Shown: one piece after another, positions 7,580 to 15,484 of the stretch
How the letters are laid out: each line of letters begins with the position of its first letter
Position numbering within the stretch: the stretch's first letter is position 1
Assembly: GCF_048060095.1 (NCBI RefSeq)
Contig: NZ_JBLUOA010000001.1
Span: forward strand, 1,426,001 to 1,490,000
DNA: 64,000 nucleotides
Direction of reading: 5' to 3'
Origin: JBLUOA01 sp048060095
GTDB lineage: Bacteria > Pseudomonadota > Alphaproteobacteria > Rhodobacterales > Rhodobacteraceae
Translations under genes and position numbers: made by a program
The notes under the pieces: generated by a model
The model's database searches: none
Seen by the model: only the letters and a program-made list of their open reading frames with translations
Told to the model about the DNA's origin: nothing

Positions 7580-10500
7580 ATGAGCGACGAGACCAAGAAA
7601 CGCAAGCGACGCAAGGGCTTTGGCCTTTGGATGCTGCTGAGCGTTGCGTTGATCCTGCTCGTCGGCCTGATCGCGGGCGTCGCGCTGTCCGGCAAACAGA
7701 TCGAAGCGCCGGAATGGGTGCGCGACCGGATCGAACGCACGCTGGGCGACTCGCTCGCCGGTGGGCAGGTCGCGGTCGGGTCGATCAAGCTTGAAATCGC
7801 GCCGGACTGGTCGCCGGTGGTTGAATTGAACGATGTCGCGTTTTCGGACGCAACCAATCTGCCGCTGGCAAAGTTTGAAACGCTGAAGGTCACGCTCGCC
7901 GCGCGCCCGATCTTGCGCGGGGAGGTGCTGCCCGTTGCGATGCGGATCAACGGCGGGTCGGTCGCGCTGCGGCGGGAACCGGACGGGCGGTTTGACCTTG
8001 CGCTCGATACGACCGGGGCAGGGGGCGGGTCCGCCGGATCGCTTGCCGAAGTGCTCGACAGCATCGACACCCTGTTTGAAACGCCCCAGCTTGCGTCGAT
8101 CCAGTCCATCCGCGCTGAGGGTGTGACGTTTCAGTATGAAGATGTCCGGTCCGCCCGCTTCTGGGCCGCGACCGGCGGTGCGTTGGAGCTTGAGCAAACA
8201 GCGGAACGATTGGAACTCCGGCTAGGCTTCCAATTGCTTTATGGTCAGGAGACACCTGCGCAGGCGGCATTTTCCTTCACCTCGTTCAAGGGGTCGCCGC
8301 GTGCCACGCTGTCGGTCAACGTGCGGGATTTGCCCGCCGCCGACTTTTCAAGCCAAGCGCCCGCGCTTGCGTGGCTGTCGGTGCTGCGCGCGCCAGTATC
8401 GGGCGCGGTTCGGGCGGATATAGACGACGAAGGTCAGCTTGCGGACATGAACGGCACGCTGGAAATCGGTGCGGGTGCAGTCCAGCCGACCGAACAGACC
8501 CGCCCAATCGGATTCAACAGTGGGCGTGCTTATTTCGCCTACGACCCGACAGAGGAGCGGGTGACGTTCAACGAACTGTCCGTGTCCACCGACTCCGGCA
8601 CTCTCAGGGCGGACGGTAAAGCCTACCTGCGCGATGTGGCGAATGGCTGGCCCTCGGCGCTGATTGGGCAGTTTCGCTTTACGCAGATCTTGACCAACCC
8701 CGGCGGCGTGCTGGACGATGCGGTTGCCTTTGACGGTGGGGCGCTTGATTTGCAGTTGGAACTTGATCCGTTCTCGCTTCACCTCGGGCAGCTTGTGTTG
8801 TTTGACGGCGAAACCAACATGCGCTTGTCGGGCGATGTCCTTGCGGCGGATGAAGGCTGGGCCGTCGCGCTGAACCTTGCGCTTGATTCAATCTCTCCGG
8901 CCCGCCTGAAAAGCTTCTGGCCCGCGACGCTTATCCCCAAAACGCGAGAGTGGATCGTCACGAATGTCACGGGCGGCGTTTTCCAGCAGGTCAGCGGCGC
9001 GGTCCGCCTAGCCCCGAAATCGGAACCTGTCGTATCGCTTGGCTTCGCGTTTGACGGGGCGACCGTGCGCTACATGAAAACCATGCCGCCGATCACGAAC
9101 GGCGCCGGCTATGCGACGGTTGATGATGAAAGCTTCGCGCTGAACGTCGAACGCGGCATTGTGACGGCCCCGTCGGGCGGCAATGTTGATGTGTCCGATA
9201 CGGTGGTGCAGGTGCCGAACGTCCGGCTGAAGCCCGCGCCGATGAAGGTCGGGCTGCGGGTTCGGGGGCCAGTGCCGTCTGTGCTTTCGTTGCTGGATGA
9301 ACCGCCGTTTGAATTTCTGACCAAAGCCGGGCAGCCGACGGACCTTGCGTCGGGCACCGCGGATGTCACCGCGGATATCACCTTTCCGCTGCTGGCGCGG
9401 ATCGACCTGCCTGACATTTCCTATGACGTGGCGGGCACGGTTCGCAATGTGCAATCCGATACGTTGGTTGAAGGCAAACTCCTTCGCGCTGACAGCCTTG
9501 ATGTTCGTGCGACGCCGGACGGGCTGAGTATTTCCGGCGCGGGGCAGCTTGGTGCAGTCCCGTTTCGGGGCGCGTGGCGGCAGGAATTCGGGCCGGAGGC
9601 GCGCGGGAAATCCCGTGTCGAGGGCACAGTTGAACTGTCGCAGACCTTCGTTGATGAATTCAGTCTAGGTCTGCCGGAAGGGTCGGTTTCGGGTCAAGCG
9701 CAAGGGCAGATCGCGCTTGATTTCGAACGCGGCGCTGCGCCGAAGTTTGAACTGACCTCGGACTTGCAGGGGCTTGGGATGCGGCTTGCCGATCTGGGCT
9801 GGTCAAAACCTGCGGGATCGACCGGAACACTTGATGTTAGCGGCACGATTGGGCGGCCGCCGCAGGTGGATCAACTGACGATCGTCGCCGCCGGGTTGAA
9901 CGCGTCGGGCGCGGTGACGTTGAACGAGGATGGAACGCTCAATCAGGCGCGGTTTTCGCGGGTGCAGGTCGGGCGCTGGCTCGACGCGCCGGTGGTGCTT
10001 TCGGGGCGCGGTGGCACCGCGGCGCCTGCCGTTTCAGTCGAAGGCGGGCGGATCGACATTCGCCAGACCCGGTTTGGCCGGGCAGGCGGGTCGGGGCGGG
10101 GCGGCCCCATATCGTTGGCCCTCGATCAGCTGATCGTGTCTGAGGGGATCACCCTGACGGGCCTGCGTGGCAACTTCAGCAAGCAACCGACGTTCAGCGG
10201 CAACTTCACCGCCAGAGTGAACGGAGAGGTTCCGGTCGCTGGCACTCTCGCGCCACAGCAAGGCGGCACCGCGATCCGCATCCGCAGCGATGACGCGGGC
10301 GGGGTCATGCGCTCTGCCGGGATTATCGACAAGGCGTATGGTGGCGCGCTCGACCTGATCCTGATCCCCCGGCAGGAGGAGGGGAGCTATAGCGGCCGCC
10401 TGAACGCTGGCCCGGTTCGCGTTCGGGGCGCCCCGGCGCTTGCCGACCTTCTGGGCGCGATCAGTGTGATCGGATTGCTTGAACAGCTCGACGGGCAGGG

Positions 10501-10840
10501 GATCGTGTTCAACAACGTCGAGGCCGATTTCCGCTTGACGCCGCGCCAGGCAATCATCACGAGAAGCAGCGCGGTCGGTGCGTCGCTTGGCGTGTCGATG
10601 GACGGGGTGTTCGACCTAGGGACGGAGCAGTTGAATATGCAGGGGGTGATTTCACCGATCTACCTTGTGAATGGGATCGGGGCGGCGCTGACCCGACGGG
10701 GTGAGGGGTTGTTCGGCTTTAACTTCCGCCTGCGCGGAACGTCGGACAATCCGCAAGTCAGCGTCAATCCGCTATCGATCCTGACGCCGGGCATGTTCCG
10801 GGAAATCTTCCGTCGTCCAGCGCCGCAAGTGCGAGAGTGA
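7580..10840 (+). CDS. AsmA/YhdP-like large envelope protein (DUF3971 type)
   Basis: 1086 residues. A very basic cytoplasmic start (KKRKRRK) and one transmembrane helix (about 14-36) precede a long, repetitive, beta-rich periplasmic body, as in AsmA/TamB/YhdP proteins that bridge the periplasm and are implicated in phospholipid transport or outer-membrane homeostasis. A DUF3971-like region lies in the middle, and the AsmA-like C-terminal part is visible near 980-1080 (GVISPIYLVNGIGAAL). The ATG at 7580 follows GGGGCAAG. queA begins 22 bp after the stop, so the two are probably cotranscribed. Cargo cannot be read from the sequence. Confidence 0.88.
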   Translation: MSDETKKRKRRKGFGLWMLLSVALILLVGLIAGVALSGKQIEAPEWVRDRIERTLGDSLAGGQVAVGSIKLEIAPDWSPVVELNDVAFSDATNLPLAKFETLKVTLAARPILRGEVLPVAMRINGGSVALRREPDGRFDLALDTTGAGGGSAGSLAEVLDSIDTLFETPQLASIQSIRAEGVTFQYEDVRSARFWAATGGALELEQTAERLELRLGFQLLYGQETPAQAAFSFTSFKGSPRATLSVNVRDLPAADFSSQAPALAWLSVLRAPVSGAVRADIDDEGQLADMNGTLEIGAGAVQPTEQTRPIGFNSGRAYFAYDPTEERVTFNELSVSTDSGTLRADGKAYLRDVANGWPSALIGQFRFTQILTNPGGVLDDAVAFDGGALDLQLELDPFSLHLGQLVLFDGETNMRLSGDVLAADEGWAVALNLALDSISPARLKSFWPATLIPKTREWIVTNVTGGVFQQVSGAVRLAPKSEPVVSLGFAFDGATVRYMKTMPPITNGAGYATVDDESFALNVERGIVTAPSGGNVDVSDTVVQVPNVRLKPAPMKVGLRVRGPVPSVLSLLDEPPFEFLTKAGQPTDLASGTADVTADITFPLLARIDLPDISYDVAGTVRNVQSDTLVEGKLLRADSLDVRATPDGLSISGAGQLGAVPFRGAWRQEFGPEARGKSRVEGTVELSQTFVDEFSLGLPEGSVSGQAQGQIALDFERGAAPKFELTSDLQGLGMRLADLGWSKPAGSTGTLDVSGTIGRPPQVDQLTIVAAGLNASGAVTLNEDGTLNQARFSRVQVGRWLDAPVVLSGRGGTAAPAVSVEGGRIDIRQTRFGRAGGSGRGGPISLALDQLIVSEGITLTGLRGNFSKQPTFSGNFTARVNGEVPVAGTLAPQQGGTAIRIRSDDAGGVMRSAGIIDKAYGGALDLILIPRQEEGSYSGRLNAGPVRVRGAPALADLLGAISVIGLLEQLDGQGIVFNNVEADFRLTPRQAIITRSSAVGASLGVSMDGVFDLGTEQLNMQGVISPIYLVNGIGAALTRRGEGLFGFNFRLRGTSDNPQVSVNPLSILTPGMFREIFRRPAPQVRE

Positions 10841-10862
10841 ACAAAGGCAACTGAAGACGGCC

Positions 10863-11930
10863 ATGAAACTATCCGATTTTGATTTTGATCTGCCCGACGA
10901 TCTGATTGCGACCCGCCCCGTGCGCCCGCGCAGCGCCGCGCGTCTACTGGTGGCCGATGGCGATACAATCCGTGATCGGCATGTCGGCGACCTGCCGGAT
11001 GAATTGCGCCCCGGCGACCGGTTGATCCTGAACGACACGAAGGTTATCCCCGCCCGCCTGTCCGGCACCCGCCGCCGAAGCGGGGACGCGGGCGAAACCG
11101 AAGCGCGGATCGAGACGACGCTGCTCGACCCCCAGCCGGATGGGGAGTGGAGCGCGCTGGTCAAGCCCCTGAAGAAAGTGCGTGACGGCGAAGTGATCCG
11201 GTTTTCCGAAGCTCTCTCCGCCACTGTGATGGGCCGGGGCGATGGCACCGCCCGCCTGAAGTTCAACCTGGTGGGGGACGCATTTGACGCGGCCTTGATT
11301 GATGCGGGCGCAATGCCGCTGCCGCCCTATATCGCTGCGAAGCGACCGGCGGATAACCGCGATAAGGAGGACTACCAAACCGTTTTCGCCCGTCACCTTG
11401 GTGCGGTCGCCGCACCGACTGCGTCGCTTCATTTCGATGAAGCCCTTCTGGCGCAGGTCGCGGAGCGCGGTGTTGACATCACACATGTCACGCTTCACGT
11501 CGGCGCCGGAACTTTCCTGCCGGTCAAAGTCGACGATGTGCGCGATCACAAGATGCACGCTGAGCGGGGGGAGATTACCGAGGCCGCGGCAAGCGCCATC
11601 AACGAAACCCGCGCGAAGGGTGGTCGGATTATCCCGGTCGGCACCACCGCCCTGCGCCTGATCGAATCCGCCGCATCGGAAACCGGAGAGATCGCTGCGT
11701 GGCAGGGCAGCACAGACATTTTCATCACCCCCGGTTATCGCTTCCGTATCGCGGATGCGCTGATGACGAATTTCCACCTGCCGAAATCGACCCTGATGAT
11801 GCTGGTGTCGGCCCTGATGGGGTCGGAGCGTATACGCGACATCTATGCCCATGCGATTTCCGAACGCTATCGCTTCTTCTCTTACGGCGATGCGTCATTT
11901 CTTGTCCCGAAAGCCCAAACACGACCTTGA
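10863..11930 (+). CDS. queA: S-adenosylmethionine:tRNA ribosyltransferase-isomerase
   Basis: Transfers and isomerises the ribosyl group of SAM onto 7-aminomethyl-7-deazaguanine in tRNA, the penultimate step of queuosine synthesis in the cytoplasm. 355 residues, full length for the family. Typical stretches are the N-terminal DFDFDLPDDLIATRPVRPRS, LILNDTKVIPARL, HVGAGTFLPVK and the C-terminal TNFHLPKSTLMMLVSALMG. It lies between the AsmA-like gene and an MFS transporter, all on the plus strand; neither neighbour is an obvious queuosine gene. Confidence 0.97.
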   Translation: MKLSDFDFDLPDDLIATRPVRPRSAARLLVADGDTIRDRHVGDLPDELRPGDRLILNDTKVIPARLSGTRRRSGDAGETEARIETTLLDPQPDGEWSALVKPLKKVRDGEVIRFSEALSATVMGRGDGTARLKFNLVGDAFDAALIDAGAMPLPPYIAAKRPADNRDKEDYQTVFARHLGAVAAPTASLHFDEALLAQVAERGVDITHVTLHVGAGTFLPVKVDDVRDHKMHAERGEITEAAASAINETRAKGGRIIPVGTTALRLIESAASETGEIAAWQGSTDIFITPGYRFRIADALMTNFHLPKSTLMMLVSALMGSERIRDIYAHAISERYRFFSYGDASFLVPKAQTRP

Positions 11931-12001
11931 AGTGTCGCGCCAAGTCCTGTTAGGCGGCGAGGCGACCCCTATGGTCCCGCCACAAACGCACGAGGTGTGA
12001 G

Positions 12002-13273
12002 ATGTTACAGGTGCTTCGAAGCTCTTGGGCGTTGCTGCTCGGGATGACATTGCTGATGGTCGGCAACGGGATGCAGGGCACGTTGCTTGGTATTCGCGGT
12101 GCGATCGAGGGCTTCTCGACATTTGAGATGTCGATCGTGATGTCGGGATACTTCCTCGGCTTCCTCGGCGGCTCGCGCCTTGCGCCGGAAATGATCCGGC
12201 GGGTCGGGCATGTGCGGGTGTTCGCGGCACTGGGGTCGTTCATATCGGCTGTTCTGATCCTTTACCCGGCCTTCACCGACCCGACCGCATGGACCATTGG
12301 ACGCATCCTGATCGGGTTCTGCTTTTCAGGCGTCTATGTCACCGCTGAAAGCTGGCTGAACAACGCGGCGACCAATGAAACCCGCGGCAAGGCGCTGTCG
12401 CTTTACCTAATCGTGCAGATGATCGGGATCGTGTCGGCGCAGGCGCTGATGCTGGCGGGTGACCCTTCGGGCTTTATCCTGTTCATAATTCCGTCTGTGC
12501 TCGTCTCGATCTCCTTCGCGCCAATCCTTTTGTCGATCAGCCCGACGCCTGCGTTCGGTACCGCGAAGGCGATGACGCTGAAAGAGCTGTTCACGCGCTC
12601 TCCTCTTGGCTGTGTCGGGGTGTTCCTGCTTGGCGGGATCTTCGCGGCGCAATTCGGTATGTCGGCCGTCTTCGCCTCTAATATCGGGTTGTCGGTTGGC
12701 CAGATTTCGACCTTCGTTGCGGCGTTCTACATTGGCGCACTGCTGATGCAATATCCGATCGGCTGGCTGTCGGACCGCATGGATCGCCGCGTGCTGATCG
12801 GCTTTGTCTCGGCGGGGGTCGCCGCGGGCGCGCTGTTCGGCTTTGTCGCGGGCGGGTCGTTCGAAATGCTGCTGCTGTCGGCCTTTGTCGTCGGCGGTAC
12901 GTCGAACCCGCTTTATGCGCTTATCATCGCGCACACGAACGATTTCCTCGAACATGAGGATATGGCCGCGGCCTCTGGCGGGCTGGTCTTCGTGAACGGC
13001 ATGGGCGCAATCTTTGGCCCGATCATCACCGGTTGGGTGATGGGTGTCATCGGCCCGTTCGGCTTTTTCATCTACATGATCGTGCTGGCTACGATCCTTG
13101 CCGGATACGCCGCCTACCGCATGACGCAGCGTCCCACAGCCGGGGCCGATACAACCTCTTACGCGCCGATTCTTCAGTCGGCCACGACCGTTGCGATGGA
13201 GGCCGCGCAAGAAGTCTATATCGAGAATGAGTTGGAGGATGAAAGCAACACATTCGAACAGGCTGAAAATTGA
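12002..13273 (+). CDS. MFS transporter, YcaD-like
   Basis: 423-residue polytopic inner-membrane protein with about 12 hydrophobic segments and the MFS loop motif between helices 2 and 3 (GFLGGSRLAPEMIRRVG). A related GWLSDRMDRR motif after helix 8 gives the usual two-half symmetry. The soluble tail (about 375-423) is acidic. The closest family I recognise is the YcaD-like sugar/drug-type MFS group; the substrate is unknown. It starts 71 bp after queA on the same strand. Confidence 0.9.
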   Translation: MLQVLRSSWALLLGMTLLMVGNGMQGTLLGIRGAIEGFSTFEMSIVMSGYFLGFLGGSRLAPEMIRRVGHVRVFAALGSFISAVLILYPAFTDPTAWTIGRILIGFCFSGVYVTAESWLNNAATNETRGKALSLYLIVQMIGIVSAQALMLAGDPSGFILFIIPSVLVSISFAPILLSISPTPAFGTAKAMTLKELFTRSPLGCVGVFLLGGIFAAQFGMSAVFASNIGLSVGQISTFVAAFYIGALLMQYPIGWLSDRMDRRVLIGFVSAGVAAGALFGFVAGGSFEMLLLSAFVVGGTSNPLYALIIAHTNDFLEHEDMAAASGGLVFVNGMGAIFGPIITGWVMGVIGPFGFFIYMIVLATILAGYAAYRMTQRPTAGADTTSYAPILQSATTVAMEAAQEVYIENELEDESNTFEQAEN

Positions 13274-13345
13274 GGTTGTCAAACCTTAAATGTTTTGTAA
13301 CGCTTCCTATGTCTGGGGTGTGTTGATGCGAGGGAGGAGGGCCCG

Positions 13346-13918
13346 ATGCAGAACCCAAGTGACGTTCTGGAGTACTGGCTAAGACAAGTCGGTCCAGAAA
13401 AATGGTATCAAGGTGGAGATGACCTTGATGCAGAAATCCGTGATAAATTCAAAGAGACATGGGAAGCCGCCAAAGACGGCAAGCTTTCTGAATGGATGAT
13501 GAAGCCAGAAATGATCCTGGCCTATCTTATCCTTCTCGATCAATTTCCACGAAACATGTTCAGAGGCACAAGCAAGGCGTTTTCGACAGACCGTCAGGCG
13601 CGCTGTGCAGCGAAAAAGGCGATCGACAAGCGCTGGGATATGCGCGTGGCGGAGCCTGAGCGTCAGTTCTTCTATCTGCCGCTTATGCACTCTGAATGCC
13701 TGTGCGATCAGGAACGCTGTGTGCGCCTGATGCTGACCCGGATGCCGGAAAGTGGCGAAGAACAGCTTCTTCACGCCAAGGCACATCGCGAGGTCATTCG
13801 GCGCTTCGGTAGATTTCCCTACCGCAACGAGGCGCTGGACCGGTCGGTCACGGCACCAGAGGCGTCTTTCCTTGAGGCAGGCGGCTATGGCGCGGCAATG
13901 GAAGCCGTGCGGGTTTGA
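13346..13918 (+). CDS. DUF924 family protein
   Basis: 190-residue soluble, probably all-helical protein. The stretch AYLILLDQFPRNMFRGT (about 57-73) followed by AFSTDRQAR is the hallmark of DUF924, and the C-terminal FGRFPYRNEALDR is also typical. The ATG at 13346 follows GGGAGGAGGGCCCG, a strong ribosome binding site. The function of the family is not established. It stands alone between the MFS gene and lpdA. Confidence 0.88.
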   Translation: MQNPSDVLEYWLRQVGPEKWYQGGDDLDAEIRDKFKETWEAAKDGKLSEWMMKPEMILAYLILLDQFPRNMFRGTSKAFSTDRQARCAAKKAIDKRWDMRVAEPERQFFYLPLMHSECLCDQERCVRLMLTRMPESGEEQLLHAKAHREVIRRFGRFPYRNEALDRSVTAPEASFLEAGGYGAAMEAVRV

Positions 13919-13998
13919 TTCGTTAAGTTATTGAATTTATGATGGTTTGAGTGACGTCGGTTAGACGTTTGTGGTTGTGTTGAAGCCCCGCTTCGGAT

Positions 13999-14014
13999 CA
14001 CCTAAGCTTAGGTG
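13999..14014. promoter_or_regulatory. 16-bp perfect palindrome before lpdA
   Basis: CACCTAAGCTTAGGTG, a perfect palindrome ending 24 bp before the lpdA ATG. Its symmetry and position suggest an operator for a dimeric repressor. I do not recognise the consensus. Confidence 0.4.
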
Positions 14015-14038
14015 GATTTCAGTTCGGAGGGGGCGCAG

Positions 14039-15433
14039 ATGGCAGCCAATTCATTCGATGTTGTTGTGATCGGCGCCGGCCCCGGCGGCTATGTCGCTGC
14101 GATCCGCGCGGCGCAGCTGGGCCTGAAAACGGCCATTGTCGAACGCGAACACCTCGGCGGTATTTGCCTAAATTGGGGATGTATCCCGACCAAGGCGCTG
14201 CTGCGATCGTCTGAGGTTTTTCACCTAATGGAACGGGCGGCGGAGTTCGGCCTGAGCGTCGACAAAATCGGGTTCGATCTGAAGGCGGTCGTCAAGCGGT
14301 CGCGGCAAGTGGCAGGGCAACTTTCCGGCGGCATCGGCCACCTGATGAAGAAGAACAAGATCACCGTCGTGATGGGTGCGGCGACGATCCCCGCGAAGGG
14401 CAAAATCACAATCAAGTCCGACAAGGGAACGGAGGAGCTGGCGGCGAAATCCATCGTTCTCGCCACTGGCGCACGCGCCCGCGAACTGCCTGGACTTGAG
14501 GCAGACGGCGATCTGGTCTGGACCTACAAACACGCGCTTGACCCGGTTCGGATGCCGAAAAAACTGCTGGTGATTGGCTCTGGCGCGATCGGGATAGAGT
14601 TCGCTTCTTTCTACAATACGCTCGGATCTGACACGACTGTTGTCGAAGTGATGGATAATATCCTGCCTGTCGAAGATATTGAGATCAGCCGTCACGCAAA
14701 GAAACAATTCGTGAAACAGGGGATGACGATCCTCGAAAAGTCTACGGTCAAGAAGCTGGATCGCGGCAAGGGCAATGTGACAGCCCATATCGAAACCGGC
14801 GGCAAGGTTGAAAAGTTGGACTTCGACACAGTGATTTCTGCGGTCGGAATCGTCGGTAATGTCGAAGGGCTGGGGTTGGAGGAGCTTGGCGTCACGATTG
14901 ACAAGGCGCATGTCATCACCGACGAATTCTGCCGCACCGGCGTTGATGGGCTATACGCGATCGGCGACATCGCGGGTGCGCCGTGGCTTGCGCACAAGGC
15001 CAGCCATGAAGGGGTGATGGTCGCGGAACTGATCGCGGGCTTAACGCCCCATCCGATCAAACCCGAAAGCATCGCGGGCTGCACCTATTGCCAGCCCCAG
15101 ATCGCGAGCGTCGGCTACACCGAAGCGAAGGCCAAGGAGCTTGGCTACAAGATCAAGGTCGGCCGCTTTCCCTTTATCGGCAACGGCAAGGCGATTGCCT
15201 TGGGCGAGGCCGAGGGCATGATTAAGACCATCTTCGACGAAAAGACGGGCGAGCTTCTGGGCGCGCACATGGTCGGCGCGGAAGTCACCGAGTTGATCCA
15301 AGGCTACGTCGTTGGCCGCCAGCTTGAAACGACCGAAGAAGACTTGATGAACACCGTCTTCCCGCATCCGACCCTCAGCGAAATGATGCACGAAAGCGTG
15401 CTCGACGCCTACGGGCGGGTCATTCATTTGTGA
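14039..15433 (+). CDS. lpdA: Dihydrolipoyl dehydrogenase (E3)
   Basis: FAD enzyme that reoxidises dihydrolipoamide with NAD+ in 2-oxoacid dehydrogenase and glycine-cleavage complexes. 464 residues. The FAD-binding GAGPGGY is near residue 12, the redox disulfide lies in GGICLNWGCIP (about 39-49), and the NAD-binding GSGAIGIEF is near 185. The C-terminal dimer interface carries HPTLSE. The ATG at 14039 is preceded by TCGGAGGGGG. No E1/E2 genes are adjacent, so it may be a shared or second E3. Confidence 0.96.
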   Translation: MAANSFDVVVIGAGPGGYVAAIRAAQLGLKTAIVEREHLGGICLNWGCIPTKALLRSSEVFHLMERAAEFGLSVDKIGFDLKAVVKRSRQVAGQLSGGIGHLMKKNKITVVMGAATIPAKGKITIKSDKGTEELAAKSIVLATGARARELPGLEADGDLVWTYKHALDPVRMPKKLLVIGSGAIGIEFASFYNTLGSDTTVVEVMDNILPVEDIEISRHAKKQFVKQGMTILEKSTVKKLDRGKGNVTAHIETGGKVEKLDFDTVISAVGIVGNVEGLGLEELGVTIDKAHVITDEFCRTGVDGLYAIGDIAGAPWLAHKASHEGVMVAELIAGLTPHPIKPESIAGCTYCQPQIASVGYTEAKAKELGYKIKVGRFPFIGNGKAIALGEAEGMIKTIFDEKTGELLGAHMVGAEVTELIQGYVVGRQLETTEEDLMNTVFPHPTLSEMMHESVLDAYGRVIHL

Positions 15434-15484
15434 TCCGGACGCCGGGTGCGCCGCAGAAACGCCGGGCAGGGTGCCCGCTGTGTT

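Noticed and set aside
15463..15477. CGGGCA-GGG-TGCCCG hairpin between lpdA and the VWA gene as a terminator
   Set aside because: Six-base stem with a 3-nt loop and no T run on either strand.
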